Positions 8,458 through 18,547 of a DNA stretch of 64,000 bases are shown here, piece by piece. The translations under genes and the position numbers were made by a program. The notes under the pieces were generated by a model that ran no database searches, had not been told where the DNA came from, and was given only the letters and a program-made list of their open reading frames with translations. Source of the DNA: Oceanobacillus saliphilus (GTDB lineage Bacteria; Bacillota; Bacilli; Bacillales; Amphibacillaceae); the NCBI RefSeq assembly GCF_023522835.1, contig NZ_JALCZU010000010.1, forward strand, positions 1 to 64,000, written 5' to 3'. The number at the start of each line of letters is the position of its first letter. Within the stretch, counting starts at the first letter, position 1.

Positions 8458-9660
8458 TTAGAATAAATCAGTAAATGAATCCTCCACTTTTTTCTCATCA
8501 TTAATCTTAATCGTCTCGATACCGTTTATCGCTTCTTCAATCGAAGCAGTAAAATCATACTTGGATTCATAGTAGTTTACTTTCTCTTTCCTCGGCTTTG
8601 TCTTTGGCGATTTAGGAACAAAAATCGTACAGCAATCTTCATACGGTAAAATAGATGTTTCATACGTTCCGATTTCCTCTGAGATTCGAATAACATCCTG
8701 TTTATCCATTGCAATGAGCGGACGGATAATTGGATAGTTCGTAACTTCGTTGATTGCATGCATGCTTTCCATCGTCTGACTTGCAACCTGACCAAGATTT
8801 TCACCCGTTGTCAGAGACAGGATAGATTCGTTATGACAGACACGTTCACTGATCCGAAACATCATCCGACGCATGATCGTCATTGCATAATCATCCGGCA
8901 TTTCGCGGAAGATTTCCTGCTGGAGCTTTGTGAATGGAACGATATGGACTTTAATTGACTTACCATATTTGGTAAGTTGTTTTGTCAAATCAAGCACTTT
9001 CTGCTTCGCACGTTCACTTGTGAAAGGAGGAGAATGAAAATGAATTGCTTCCAGCTGGACACCCCGTTTCATGGCAAGATAACCGGCAACTGGGCTATCA
9101 ATTCCTCCTGACAACAGCAAGAGGGATTTACCAGAAGTTCCAACAGGTAAACCTCCAAGTCCTGGAACAACACTTGATGTAATATAGGTTGCTTCAAGTC
9201 TGATTTCCACTTTCAGTTCCAAGTCAGGATGATGCACATCCACAGTTATATCTTCGGTATTTGTTAGCAAATGCTTACCAAGCACCTGATTCATTTCCTG
9301 TGATCGTACAGGAAAATCTTTTGCAATCCGCTTAACGGAAACCTTAAACTTTCTTACGTCCTCGTTTTTTTTCAACGCATATAAAGCTGCTTCCTTTATT
9401 TTCTCCAGGTCATTATCTACTTTGATTGCCAGGCTTAAACTGTGTATCCCGAAGATTTTTCGAAGCTTATCCATGATAGGCTCCGGATCATGTCCGTTTA
9501 ACAATACGAACATTCTCCCCTGGGTGCGTTTTACTTTTGCGTCGGGAAATTCCTTAATTTTCTGTTGGATATTTTCCTGCAAACGAATAATGAACTGTTT
9601 AATATTTTTTCCTTTTAGAGCCATTTCACCATATCGAATCAAAATATAATCATATTGCAT
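8458..9660 (-). CDS. thiI: tRNA 4-thiouridine synthase
   Basis: Makes 4-thiouridine at position 8 of tRNA using sulfur from a cysteine desulfurase, and in some bacteria helps thiazole synthesis. Order: ferredoxin-like domain, THUMP domain (to about 165), then a PP-loop ATPase with SGGIDS at 184-189. It lacks the C-terminal rhodanese domain found in enterobacteria, as usual in Bacillus. The ATG at 9660 (MQYDYILIRYGEM), nine bases from GGAG, is preferred over one at 9666. It starts within a few bases of the end of the cysteine desulfurase gene, so the two are one operon and work together. Confidence 0.96.
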   Translation of the reverse strand: MQYDYILIRYGEMALKGKNIKQFIIRLQENIQQKIKEFPDAKVKRTQGRMFVLLNGHDPEPIMDKLRKIFGIHSLSLAIKVDNDLEKIKEAALYALKKNEDVRKFKVSVKRIAKDFPVRSQEMNQVLGKHLLTNTEDITVDVHHPDLELKVEIRLEATYITSSVVPGLGGLPVGTSGKSLLLLSGGIDSPVAGYLAMKRGVQLEAIHFHSPPFTSERAKQKVLDLTKQLTKYGKSIKVHIVPFTKLQQEIFREMPDDYAMTIMRRMMFRISERVCHNESILSLTTGENLGQVASQTMESMHAINEVTNYPIIRPLIAMDKQDVIRISEEIGTYETSILPYEDCCTIFVPKSPKTKPRKEKVNYYESKYDFTASIEEAINGIETIKINDEKKVEDSFTDLF

Positions 9661-9666
9661 CGTCAT

Positions 9667-10806
9667 CTACTCCAGTGCTTCTTTAAATTGTTTGATTGCT
9701 TTTACGAATGCTTCTGTAAATCGTTTCATTTCTTCCACCGTGTTATCATAGGACAGGCTCACACGAAGTGCAGTTGTCGATCTATCTCGACCAAATCCAC
9801 AAGCCGCAAGTACTCTGCTCTCATCCTTCAGCTTTGATGAGCAGGCAGACTTTGTTGAAATGAAGATATCCTGTTCGCCGAGCATATGAATGATCACTTC
9901 AGGCTTTATTCCTGGAACTGACATACTGATAATATGTGGTGCTGCATTTTCAGGTGTATTTACCACTACCCCATCCATTGAATTTAATTCACGAATCAAG
10001 TACTGCTGCATGTGGTACAAATGTTGCATTTCATTTTTTTCACGTTCTTTAATTAAACGTAGTGCCTTAACGAACGAAACAGCCCCTGCAAGATTTTCAG
10101 TTCCGGAACGTAATGACTGTTCCTGGTTTCCACCATGAAATAATGGAAGCAGTTTTGTCCGCTTGTTTACATACAACATCCCCGTTCCATTCAGACCATG
10201 TATTTTATGACCTGAGAAGGTACATAAATCAATGCCACTATCTTTTAATTTCAAAGGAACTTTCCCAAGCCCCTGCACGGCATCAACATGCAGGAACAAT
10301 TTCGGGTGTTTTTTTGCGATTTCTCCTATCTTTTCCACCGGCTGTATCGAGCCTGTTTCATTATTGACATGCATGATACTTATTAAAATAGTATCATAAC
10401 GTATAGCATTTTCTAAATCATCTACTGATACTACACCATTATTATCGACAGGTAAATAAGTCACTTCAAAACCCAGTGTTTCCAAACTTTTGCATGTCTC
10501 ATCTATGGATGGATGCTCAATAGTTGAGGTAATGATATGCTTGCCCCTGCCCTGATGCTGAAATGCAATTCCTTTTATGGCAGTATTATTTCCTTCCGTC
10601 CCACCTGAAGTAAAAACAATTTCTTCAGGTGCCGTTCCAAGAATTTCAGCCGCCTGTTTTTTAGCCGTTAAAAGAAGTTTCTCAGCACTTCCACCAAGCT
10701 GATGGATAGATGAAGGATTCGCGAAAAAGTTAGTTGACACTTGCTGGAAACTTTGAAGTACAGCTGGATCCGGTTTCGTAGTAGCACTGTTGTCCAAATA
10801 AATCAT
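9667..10806 (-). CDS. nifZ: Cysteine desulfurase (NifZ/IscS type)
   Basis: A PLP enzyme taking sulfur from cysteine and passing it on as a persulfide. The PLP lysine is Lys201 (TFSGHKIHG) and the catalytic loop cysteine is Cys322 (STKSACSS). The protein has 379 residues. It directly precedes thiI with almost no gap. This is the arrangement of B. subtilis NifZ-ThiI, where this paralogue is dedicated to tRNA thiolation rather than general iron-sulfur assembly. The dedicated role here is inferred from that pairing. Confidence 0.95.
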   Translation of the reverse strand: MIYLDNSATTKPDPAVLQSFQQVSTNFFANPSSIHQLGGSAEKLLLTAKKQAAEILGTAPEEIVFTSGGTEGNNTAIKGIAFQHQGRGKHIITSTIEHPSIDETCKSLETLGFEVTYLPVDNNGVVSVDDLENAIRYDTILISIMHVNNETGSIQPVEKIGEIAKKHPKLFLHVDAVQGLGKVPLKLKDSGIDLCTFSGHKIHGLNGTGMLYVNKRTKLLPLFHGGNQEQSLRSGTENLAGAVSFVKALRLIKEREKNEMQHLYHMQQYLIRELNSMDGVVVNTPENAAPHIISMSVPGIKPEVIIHMLGEQDIFISTKSACSSKLKDESRVLAACGFGRDRSTTALRVSLSYDNTVEEMKRFTEAFVKAIKQFKEALE

Positions 10807-10936
10807 TTTGATAAACTCCTCACTGATTGAAACACAAAATGTAAGGCTGACCTAAGAAACTGGGAAATCCGGTCTCTTAATGACAGCCTCTTCGGTTATT
10901 ACTTTTGAATTATAGTTAAGGTAAACTGTTTTGTTC

Positions 10937-12631
10937 TTATTTATTCATTACTGTCTGATTCTCTTCGATATGTTTTAATGCACCTGGCTCTACCTCTTCT
11001 ACTGCTTTTGCTGCGTGTTCTAAAGACAGTTCATACTCATATGCCCTGAATAGACGCTCAGCCTCATGGAGTTTTGCAGCGAGAATTGGGTTATGGCTTC
11101 GGTATCTGTTTGCGTATTGAATAACCTGTTCCGTGAGATACGCCTGATCAAGCATCAATTCCACCTGTACTGCTGTTTGCTCAAGTGACTGTTTTGCTTC
11201 TGTTAATGCCTGTTGGACATTTACCATATCCAATGGGTACTTTTCCAATGTCTTGATGACCTGCTCATTTTTATTCAGTGCTGTTTCAAAACTGGACCAA
11301 ATATAACTTGGGACCCCTGGAATATTGCTTTTCTTCAATCTTCTATTCAAATAGGAAAGCTGGTGACGCATCTCTGCAAGCTTTTCTCTTGCTTCCAGTT
11401 CATCTTTACGCAGGTTCTGTATGATTTTCTTAAATTCTTCATGCTTTATTCGCAGATCTTCAATCTTTTTAAAGCCATCTTCCACCTGTTCACGCAATTC
11501 GGAATGAGATTTATCTTTCTTCTCCATTTCAAAAGAAAGTTTCTCAAGCTGTTCCTTCAATTTGTAGATTGTCTTCCCTACCGATAAAAATCTTTCCATA
11601 TCATTATTTTCTACATAATATGCTTTTTTTATTTGCTCTACTTCAAGTTTTGTCTCGTCAAAGGTACCGATAAGTTCATCTAGAGAATGCTCATACTTAG
11701 GGATATGTGTTTCCAGATAATTTCTCGCATGTGCTTCTGTTTCCAAAATCTCATACATTTCCTGCAATCTCTCTTCCATATCCACTATTGTTTGCTCTGA
11801 ATCAGTCATGTCCCCATTATCCAATTGGAGGAGCATTTCTGAAAGTCTTTCCTGATATGTATGAATTTCTTTTTCAAAACCTAGATGTTCAATCCGGTAA
11901 CCTTCTGTTCTCATGTCTTTCAGGCCCGAGAGCATATTGTCCAACTGAGAAGGCATATCATGTTTATACTTTTTATAGATGGTTGGAAATGCATCAATTG
12001 TTTTTTCCATTATTTGGATTTCAGATTTTAGTTCTGTAATCTGTTTGCCTGCTTCTATATAATCGCCTGACTCCACCAGTTCGTAGTATGCTGACAATTG
12101 AGCTTCCATCTTATCGAGCGCATCATCAAAATACTTTTCAGCTTTTCCATATTGATACCGGCTTTGGGAAAGCAATTTACGTAATCCTTTTATTAACGGG
12201 GACAGTTCTTCTGCTTCTTTTCTGCTTGTCTCCTCAGATTCAAGAAGTTCATCAAGCTCCTGCAGTATGTTTTCAATACTCTTTTCAATACCTTGCAGCG
12301 TCTCTTCGCCTTCGTTCAATATTGATTTTGCTTTATTGATTCGAAAACGGTCAGCAGCTTCTTCGGCATCGAATAGATGTTCTTCTATGTTTGGAAGTTC
12401 CCGGGTAATAATATGTTCCCAACGTTCTTTCCAGGCTTCAAACTTTTCTTGCGTTTCACCGGAAAGATTCAAGGATTTAATCTTACTTAACTGCGATGCG
12501 ACATTTCGTCCCATAATATCCATTTTCCAACTTTCCAGGCGATCCACCCAGTCATAAATCCTTTTCCTTAAGAGTAGTCCGATAATGATTAATACGATGA
12601 TTGCTAAAATTGTTCCAATAATGAAAACCAT
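10937..12631 (-). CDS. ezrA: Septation ring regulator EzrA
   Basis: A membrane-anchored negative regulator of FtsZ ring formation that also links FtsZ to PBP1. One membrane helix (residues 1-20, MVFIIGTILAIIVLIIIGLL) is followed by RKRIYDWVDRLESWK. About 540 residues of mostly helical spectrin-like coiled coil come next. The frame extends to an ATG at 12661 without a ribosome site. The ATG at 12631 has GGGAGG eleven bases upstream and matches the family N terminus, so it is preferred (564 residues). Next to nifZ-thiI as in B. subtilis. Confidence 0.96.
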   Translation of the reverse strand: MVFIIGTILAIIVLIIIGLLLRKRIYDWVDRLESWKMDIMGRNVASQLSKIKSLNLSGETQEKFEAWKERWEHIITRELPNIEEHLFDAEEAADRFRINKAKSILNEGEETLQGIEKSIENILQELDELLESEETSRKEAEELSPLIKGLRKLLSQSRYQYGKAEKYFDDALDKMEAQLSAYYELVESGDYIEAGKQITELKSEIQIMEKTIDAFPTIYKKYKHDMPSQLDNMLSGLKDMRTEGYRIEHLGFEKEIHTYQERLSEMLLQLDNGDMTDSEQTIVDMEERLQEMYEILETEAHARNYLETHIPKYEHSLDELIGTFDETKLEVEQIKKAYYVENNDMERFLSVGKTIYKLKEQLEKLSFEMEKKDKSHSELREQVEDGFKKIEDLRIKHEEFKKIIQNLRKDELEAREKLAEMRHQLSYLNRRLKKSNIPGVPSYIWSSFETALNKNEQVIKTLEKYPLDMVNVQQALTEAKQSLEQTAVQVELMLDQAYLTEQVIQYANRYRSHNPILAAKLHEAERLFRAYEYELSLEHAAKAVEEVEPGALKHIEENQTVMNK

Positions 12632-12852
12632 AAAATAAAATGCCTCCCAACCAGTTTCCATAAACGAGGTTTCCCTATCAAATGTTTAATTTTATTTGTA
12701 TTTTTATTTATATTTTGGATTTTTTTAAAAATATCTTTACTATTCTAGAGATATTACTTATGATACCATGGATATTGCGTTTTTGGCTAAAAAAATGCAA
12801 ATTAATTGCTAATTCGTCACGTTTTTTTAAACGTTTTCTCTATCGCCATCGT

Positions 12853-13470
12853 TCACTTTGAATAAATTTCCTTCTCCACTATAAAATCAATCCATAGCTG
12901 AATCGTATTTACATATTTTTTCACAAAAATTTGGTGGGAATATTCGCCGATGACCTGTTCTTTCCATTCGCTATGTAATATATACGGGGTAATGAGCATT
13001 CCTTTTAGCTGCATAAGCAAATAGTGACGCATATCTCCTTTCACACGACCATGAAGCACATCAAAAAAAGTTTGGCGAATATAATAATTCTCTTTGGCCA
13101 GATAAGTTACCGCCATTTCACGTACAAACACGGAGTCTAGTGAAAGCTCTCGTTGAATAAAGCATGTCAATTGGTGATTACTTTGTTTATAATGTATAAT
13201 AGTAAAAATCAAATTGTTCAGTTTTTCCAAAGGCGAATGGGCAGTTGTCTTTTCCAATGATTCTTCGAGCGTTCTCAGATATTCTTCATAATAATTGGTC
13301 ACTGCGTATTCCAAAAGGCCCTGCTTGCCTTTAAAATAGTAACTGATTAATGAAACATTAACAGACGCTCTCTCTGCTATGTCGCGGACGGAAGTACCAT
13401 GAAATCCTTTTTGGAAAAACAATGATGAAGCGGCATCTATTACTTTTTGCTTGGTCGGGTTCTTTTTCAT
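12853..13470 (-). CDS. refZ: TetR-family regulator RefZ
   Basis: A 205-residue DNA-binding protein. In B. subtilis, RefZ (YttP) binds sites around the origin and affects FtsZ position and chromosome capture at the onset of sporulation. The TetR helix-turn-helix is at about residues 8-55 (GTSVRDIAERASVNVSLISY). The C-terminal ligand or dimer domain follows. The frame could begin at 13494, but that segment contains the AAGGAG ribosome site. The ATG nine bases later (MKKNPTKQK) is the start. It lies between ezrA and ytsP, the conserved order. Confidence 0.88.
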   Translation of the reverse strand: MKKNPTKQKVIDAASSLFFQKGFHGTSVRDIAERASVNVSLISYYFKGKQGLLEYAVTNYYEEYLRTLEESLEKTTAHSPLEKLNNLIFTIIHYKQSNHQLTCFIQRELSLDSVFVREMAVTYLAKENYYIRQTFFDVLHGRVKGDMRHYLLMQLKGMLITPYILHSEWKEQVIGEYSHQIFVKKYVNTIQLWIDFIVEKEIYSK

Positions 13471-13626
13471 TGTTATCATCTCCTTATGATGCATGCGTAA
13501 AGAAACATCCTTATTATTACATGATTACGACAATGAAACTATAAATTCCTGCAATTTCTTCTCGACAAAAAGCATACACGTGTCGAACTTTGCCACACAT
13601 ACAGATACTTTAAGGAGGAATATAAA

Positions 13627-14109
13627 TTGTTTCAAACTACACTCTATTCAGGTGAGAAAGCAAAAGATTACGAACTGTTGATTAAACAGTTGGATGCATT
13701 GAATGAAGGGGAAAATGACGAGATAGCAATTCTCTCAAATGCCTCCGCATTATTAAATCAATTCCTCTCAGAGGTTAATTGGGTAGGTTTTTACCTTTGG
13801 AAAGAAGATCAACTCGTGCTTGGACCATTTCAGGGCCTTCCTGCATGCATACGCATCGGCTTTGGAAAAGGTGTTTGCGGTACAGCAGTTAAAGAACGGA
13901 AAACACAGCGTATCGCTGATGTGCACAAGTTTCCAGGGCATATTGCATGTGATGGTGCGACCCAATCTGAAATCGTTGTTCCAATTATAATCAAGGATAA
14001 TGTGTTCGGTGTTCTTGACATAGACAGCCCTATCACAGATCGATTCGATGAAACAGATCAAATATATCTAGAGAAATTCGTTAACACGTTGGAAAAACAC
14101 CTAAACTAG
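13627..14109 (+). CDS. ytsP: Free methionine-R-sulfoxide reductase (GAF)
   Basis: A 160-residue GAF-domain enzyme reducing free methionine-(R)-sulfoxide. The family cysteines are in GLPACIRIG, GKGVCGTA and GHIACDGATQSE. It is cytosolic. Translation starts at TTG with AAGGAGG eight bases upstream. It is divergent from refZ and convergent with ytrP, as in B. subtilis. Annotated in older genomes simply as a GAF protein. Confidence 0.92.
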   Translation: MFQTTLYSGEKAKDYELLIKQLDALNEGENDEIAILSNASALLNQFLSEVNWVGFYLWKEDQLVLGPFQGLPACIRIGFGKGVCGTAVKERKTQRIADVHKFPGHIACDGATQSEIVVPIIIKDNVFGVLDIDSPITDRFDETDQIYLEKFVNTLEKHLN

Positions 14110-14171
14110 CAACTCAATAACGATACGATTACAAAAATTCCAAAATTTTTATGTCACACATATGCAGATAA

Positions 14172-14206
14172 AAAAACTAGCAGCCAAGCTTAAGCTGCTA
14201 GTTTTT
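14172..14206. terminator. Shared terminator of ytsP and ytrP
   Basis: A 13-bp stem (AAAAACTAGCAGC with GCTGCTAGTTTTT) has A and T tails on both strands. It overlaps the ytrP stop codon, so it can serve both convergent genes. Confidence 0.85.
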
Positions 14207-16015
14207 AATTACTTGGTTTTTACCATTACTTTTCGCTTCATAGAGCGCTTTGTCTGTACGCATGAACAACTTAAGCATATTCCGATCGCAACTCTCGCTC
14301 CATGCCGATATGCCAGTTGATAGTGTTACAGTTGGATCTGTCATCCGCTCAACCTGCATACATACAGCTTTGGCAAGCGTATACCCTTCTTCAAGTGTCA
14401 TATTTGGTGCATAAATAGCCATTTCTTCCCCACCCCACCTCGCAGCAATATTACCAGTGCCAATATTGCTTTTCAATATGTTTGCTACTTGAATGAGGAC
14501 CTGGTCACCTACATGATGCCCGTAAGTGTCATTGATATTTTTAAAGTCATCGATATCCGACAAGATGAGTACACCTCTGTCCCCTTCCAACATATGCCTT
14601 TGGATGGTTTCTTCCAAAAAGTTTCGTGAATATAACTCAGTCAGGTAGTCTGTTATCACTGCCTGTTCAAGTTTATACTTTAAAATTGTATTGGCCATTG
14701 CGAGCGTGGAATGCTGAATAATTGCCTGAATTAATTTATATTGATCAAAACTGAAATGATAGGATTCCTTATGCACAATCACCACAAGTCCAATTATATT
14801 CCCTGCCTGTATCATTGGAAAGGCCATTACAGAACGATATGGAAAGGGGGATATCCCATCTGAAAAGTTCCCGGTGAACAAAGCCTCTCTATAGGATTTT
14901 GTTTCTTCGTGCAAATAGTCCATAAACAAACTGCTTTCATCCGAATGAAAAAACGCTGAACTACCTGACAAGACTTTTGTTTTATTATCAAAGAACTGAA
15001 TAAACCCGATCTCAGCAGCATTACATGTACTAAGAATCTGCTCTTTCAGAAGGTTTATAATTTCAGGAAGATCCAAATTTGAGTTTAATTGATGTGAAGT
15101 AGCATTTATAATTGTCAAATCTGTCACTTGATGCTTGGAACTTTGAAACAATTTAGCAGCTTCAATAGCCTTCCCTGTCAGATTAGCAAACTCGATGATG
15201 AACTTCTCTTCTGTTTTTGGAATTTGGTTTATAATTGAAGTACGGATTTCAAGAACCCCATAAATCCCCTGCTTTCCTGACAGTGGAGCATATATATAGG
15301 AAACGTCATTATCAGGAATGCTTTCTGCCTGCAACTCCCCCGTCAAAAATGCTTTTGTACTCAGCTTTTCGGAGGCGCTTATATTATATTCAATACTCTT
15401 TACAGGTAAAGTCGAGGATACCTCAACATCCTGAGACAAAAGAAACGTATAACTAATCTCCGAGTAATTTCTTTTTAAGGATGATGAAATTTCCGTTAAA
15501 ATGGCTGTAATATCATTTGTCGTAAAAATACGCTTGCTCAGTTCATATAACTCATGATAATGAGTTGTGTTTCTTTCCTTAACACGAAACTGATTAATCA
15601 TCGTAAGGAAATCGGTTGTGCTTTTTTCAATAAGTGCGAAAACCTCTTCAGTTGGAATCATGCTTGTAGAAAATCCAAAAACGAATAGAAAAATCTCATG
15701 ATCAATCGTTGTATACTGAAATGTTTTAAAGTTTGTAACAGACATTTCCTCACGTAAAATATCTTTCCCAATAAAATGCGTTTTTATTGGGATCGTTTTT
15801 CTGAAGTGGGGAAATTCATGATTTGTTAATTGATATTTGTTGTTTATTTCATCATAATAATAAACAGCTGCATGTGAGGCATTGAGAAACCGCATCATTT
15901 GTTCACTTGCAATAGACATAATCTCGTGTCTACTGTAATCACTTTCCAACATTTTCGAGAGCATTACAAAATAGGACTCATTTACGGTTTCTTTCAGATT
16001 TTGAACTGAAATCAT
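14198..16015 (-). CDS. ytrP: GAF-GGDEF diguanylate cyclase-like protein YtrP
   Basis: A 605-residue soluble protein with GAF-like sensory regions over the first ~430 residues and a C-terminal GGDEF domain. The domain shows LTELYSRNFLEE, SDIDDFKNINDTYGHHVGD and RWGGEEMAIY. The active-site loop is GGEEM instead of GGDEF or GGEEF, and no RxxD inhibitory site precedes it (N and G occupy those positions). It is the counterpart of B. subtilis DgcP, a c-di-GMP synthase. The ATG at 16015 with AGGTGA is preferred over an in-frame GTG at 16024. Activity here is likely but unproven. Confidence 0.88.
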   Translation of the reverse strand: MISVQNLKETVNESYFVMLSKMLESDYSRHEIMSIASEQMMRFLNASHAAVYYYDEINNKYQLTNHEFPHFRKTIPIKTHFIGKDILREEMSVTNFKTFQYTTIDHEIFLFVFGFSTSMIPTEEVFALIEKSTTDFLTMINQFRVKERNTTHYHELYELSKRIFTTNDITAILTEISSSLKRNYSEISYTFLLSQDVEVSSTLPVKSIEYNISASEKLSTKAFLTGELQAESIPDNDVSYIYAPLSGKQGIYGVLEIRTSIINQIPKTEEKFIIEFANLTGKAIEAAKLFQSSKHQVTDLTIINATSHQLNSNLDLPEIINLLKEQILSTCNAAEIGFIQFFDNKTKVLSGSSAFFHSDESSLFMDYLHEETKSYREALFTGNFSDGISPFPYRSVMAFPMIQAGNIIGLVVIVHKESYHFSFDQYKLIQAIIQHSTLAMANTILKYKLEQAVITDYLTELYSRNFLEETIQRHMLEGDRGVLILSDIDDFKNINDTYGHHVGDQVLIQVANILKSNIGTGNIAARWGGEEMAIYAPNMTLEEGYTLAKAVCMQVERMTDPTVTLSTGISAWSESCDRNMLKLFMRTDKALYEAKSNGKNQVIKN

Positions 16016-16189
16016 TTTTATCACCTGTTACTGTTCAGATTTATAAATATATACTAGTATAAAAGAGCTATTTCTGTACTTTTGTAATCCTAAAACACTA
16101 TTTCCGAGATAAAATCTTTCGTTTATTATACAATAACTAGTCTTATTTTCCTACATAAAATCTGTGAATATATATTTATAAATCAATTC
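16016..16189. other. Divergent gap between ytrP and rpsD
   Basis: AT-rich sequence with no gene. It ends at the rpsD promoter. Nothing else is evident. Confidence 0.5.
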
Positions 16190-16218
16190 TTGACTTTATC
16201 CTTGTAAAATTATATACT
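16190..16218 (+). promoter_or_regulatory. Sigma-A promoter of rpsD
   Basis: TTGACT (16190-16195), 17 bases, then TATACT (16213-16218). Both boxes match at five of six positions, as expected for a ribosomal protein gene. Confidence 0.85.
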
Positions 16219-16224
16219 ATACTT

Positions 16225-16412
16225 TGTGTAAAATAATTAGGTAGCCTATGTGAACCGACGCTTGCACTCATTTTATTCCTCCTGTGTGGCTAGTGCCCCG
16301 AGGTGTATCGTGTAACTCTCTGCTGCTGGAGCGATGGTACATGAAAATAAAATGGACTGGCGTAAGGAACACGCGCGTTTTATTTTATACAAATAAAACA
16401 TAATAAAGGAGA
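16225..16412 (+). promoter_or_regulatory. rpsD leader, probable S4 autoregulatory RNA
   Basis: About 190 transcribed bases precede rpsD. In B. subtilis the rpsD leader binds S4 and represses its own translation, so this is probably the same element. The segment is GC-richer than its surroundings and contains complementary stretches (for example ATAAAATGG with later TTTTATTT). I did not derive the full fold. The ribosome site AAAGGAG follows. Confidence 0.55.
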
Positions 16413-16420
16413 TTGTCTCT

Positions 16421-17023
16421 ATGTCACGTTATACTGGATCCGTCTGGAAAAAATCACGTCGTCTTGGCATTTCATTAACTGGAACTGGTAAGGAATTGGA
16501 TAAACGTCCTTACGCTCCTGGTCAACATGGACCGAACCAACGCAAGAAAATTTCTGAATATGGCTTGCAAATGCAAGAGAAGCAAAAATTACGCTTCATG
16601 TATGGATTAAACGAACGTCAATTCAAAAACTTGTTTGTTAAAGCTGGTAAAATTAAAGGTATCCACGGGGAAAACTTCATGATCTTACTTGAATCCCGCC
16701 TAGATAACCTTGTTTACCGTCTTGGTCTTGCACGTACTCGCAGACAAGCGCGTCAGCTAGTAAACCACGGTCACATCACTGTTGATGGCAGCCGCGTGGA
16801 TATTCCATCATACGCTGTAAAACCAGGTCAAGTTATCGGTTTACGTGAAAAATCACAAAAACTTGATATCGTTAAAGAAGCTATGGAAGTTAACAGCTTC
16901 GTACCTGAATATACAACTTTTGATGCTGAGAAATTCGAAGGAACTTACACTCGCTACCCTGAGCGTTCTGAACTTCCGGCAGAAATTAACGAACAACTTA
17001 TCGTTGAGTTCTACTCTCGTTAA
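16421..17023 (+). CDS. rpsD: 30S ribosomal protein S4
   Basis: A 200-residue primary 16S rRNA-binding protein of the small subunit. It also represses its own synthesis in Bacillus. The N terminus is [16 protein letters not shown] without the CxxC zinc ligands, i.e. the zinc-independent form. The S4 RNA-binding domain is at about residues 91-150 ([20 protein letters not shown]). A single gene with a strong promoter, leader and terminator. Confidence 0.99.
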   Translation: MSRYTGSVWKKSRRLGISLTGTGKELDKRPYAPGQHGPNQRKKISEYGLQMQEKQKLRFMYGLNERQFKNLFVKAGKIKGIHGENFMILLESRLDNLVYRLGLARTRRQARQLVNHGHITVDGSRVDIPSYAVKPGQVIGLREKSQKLDIVKEAMEVNSFVPEYTTFDAEKFEGTYTRYPERSELPAEINEQLIVEFYSR

Positions 17024-17046
17024 TCAAGTTGCCTAAAATTATTTAT

Positions 17047-17085
17047 AAATCCCCTCAAATCGATGATTTGAGGGGATTTTGTTTG
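17047..17085 (+). terminator. Terminator of rpsD
   Basis: A 15-bp stem (17047-17061 with 17065-17079) with a 3-nt loop and a T-rich tail. Confidence 0.9.
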
Positions 17086-17190
17086 TTGTGTTTGAAGAGT
17101 GCCTGTATTTGCAGCCTGGTTTACTGTTCAACAGACTCATGGAACGCTTTTCTCGTCGCGCCACATAATCCATGTTCTTAACAAAGAAAC

Positions 17191-17222
17191 CGCAAGTGAA
17201 ATCAATATCGATTTCACTTGCG
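17191..17222 (-). terminator. Terminator of tyrS
   Basis: A perfect 13-bp stem (CGCAAGTGAAATC with GATTTCACTTGCG) and 6-nt loop lie past the tyrS stop. GGTTTCTTTG follows on the minus strand. Confidence 0.8.
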
Positions 17223-17252
17223 ATTCGGAAAACTTCTAATGCTTTGTTGTTG

Positions 17253-18524
17253 TTATTTATAACTAACTAGGAAGTATTTTTTCTTCCCGCGTCGGACAAT
17301 CGTAAAGGTATCTTCAATACGATCCTCTGCTGTCAGAACATAATCTATTTCCTGCACTCTATCTCCATTTATATATACTGCTCCATTTTTTACGTCTTCC
17401 CTTGCCTGTCTCTTCGATGACGAAATAGAACTGTTCACTAATAGGTCTATTAAACCAATATCTGCTTTTTCCGCTTGATACGTCGGTACGTCTTTAAATC
17501 CTTGTTTGATTTCTTCAACAGATAATTGTTTTAAATCCCCGCTGAACAACGCTGCTGAGATTTTCTCTGCCTGCTCCAATGCAGCTTCACTATGAACGGT
17601 TTTCGTCATTTCTTCTGCAAGTCTTTTTTGAGCAACACGGTTTTCCGGTCTATTGGCAACTTCCTCTTCTAGAACGCTAATTTCTTCAACAGAGAGGAAT
17701 GTGAAGTAGCGCAAGAATTTAATAACATCCCGATCATCTGTATTGATCCAGAATTGGTAGAATTCATATGGTGATGTTTTCTCCGCATCAAGCCACACTG
17801 CATTGCCTGCTGTTTTTCCAAATTTAGTACCATCAGCTTTTGTAATTAATGGAACGGTCAGACCAAATACTTTAATTTCTTCATCAACATTTTCTCTGGA
17901 TCGGCGAATTAGCTCCATTCCAGCGGTAATATTTCCCCATTGATCACTTCCACCGATTTGCATTGTACAGTTTTTCTTTTCATATAATTTGAGGAAATCG
18001 AGTGACTGAAGAATCATATAACTGAATTCAGTATATGTAATTCCTTGTTCGATGCGTGCAGAAACAGACTCTTTTGCAAGCATATAATTGATTCCGAAAT
18101 ATTTTCCTGCATCACGAAGAAAATCAATAACCGTCATGCTTCCCAGCCAATCATAGTTATTTATTGATTGAACTGGATTATCCTCTGCATCGAGGTCGAC
18201 CAGTCTTCTGATTTGTTCCTTTATTTTATCAGCGTACCCTTTAACAACCTCACTGGTATTTAAAGAACGTTCACTTGATCTCCCGCTTGGATCACCAATC
18301 ATTCCTGTCCCTTGACCTATAAGTGCAATTGGTTTGTGCCCTGCCTGTTGAAATCGTTTCAGCATTGTCAGTGGAACTAAGTGCCCGATATGCAGGCTGT
18401 CGGCTGTCGGATCAAATCCACAGTACAATGTAACCTGATTCTCTTGTAAATGTTTCTCCAATCCTTCACGGTCCGTTGTTTGATGTATCAAGCCACGACT
18501 TTCTAAATCCTGTAAAATATCCAC
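17253..18524 (-). CDS. tyrS: Tyrosyl-tRNA synthetase
   Basis: Class I aminoacyl-tRNA synthetase charging tRNA-Tyr. The HIGH motif is at residues 45-48 (DSLHIGHL). The second signature reads KFGKTAGN, normal for TyrS. A C-terminal S4-like RNA-binding domain ends the protein (KNGAVYINGDRVQEIDY). The frame opens at 18539, but that segment holds the GGAG ribosome site. The GTG at 18524 (MDILQDLESRG), nine bases away, is the likely start, giving 423 residues. Expression is controlled by the T-box upstream. Confidence 0.97.
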   Translation of the reverse strand: MDILQDLESRGLIHQTTDREGLEKHLQENQVTLYCGFDPTADSLHIGHLVPLTMLKRFQQAGHKPIALIGQGTGMIGDPSGRSSERSLNTSEVVKGYADKIKEQIRRLVDLDAEDNPVQSINNYDWLGSMTVIDFLRDAGKYFGINYMLAKESVSARIEQGITYTEFSYMILQSLDFLKLYEKKNCTMQIGGSDQWGNITAGMELIRRSRENVDEEIKVFGLTVPLITKADGTKFGKTAGNAVWLDAEKTSPYEFYQFWINTDDRDVIKFLRYFTFLSVEEISVLEEEVANRPENRVAQKRLAEEMTKTVHSEAALEQAEKISAALFSGDLKQLSVEEIKQGFKDVPTYQAEKADIGLIDLLVNSSISSSKRQAREDVKNGAVYINGDRVQEIDYVLTAEDRIEDTFTIVRRGKKKYFLVSYK

Positions 18525-18547
18525 ATTACCACACTCCATCTTATTTT

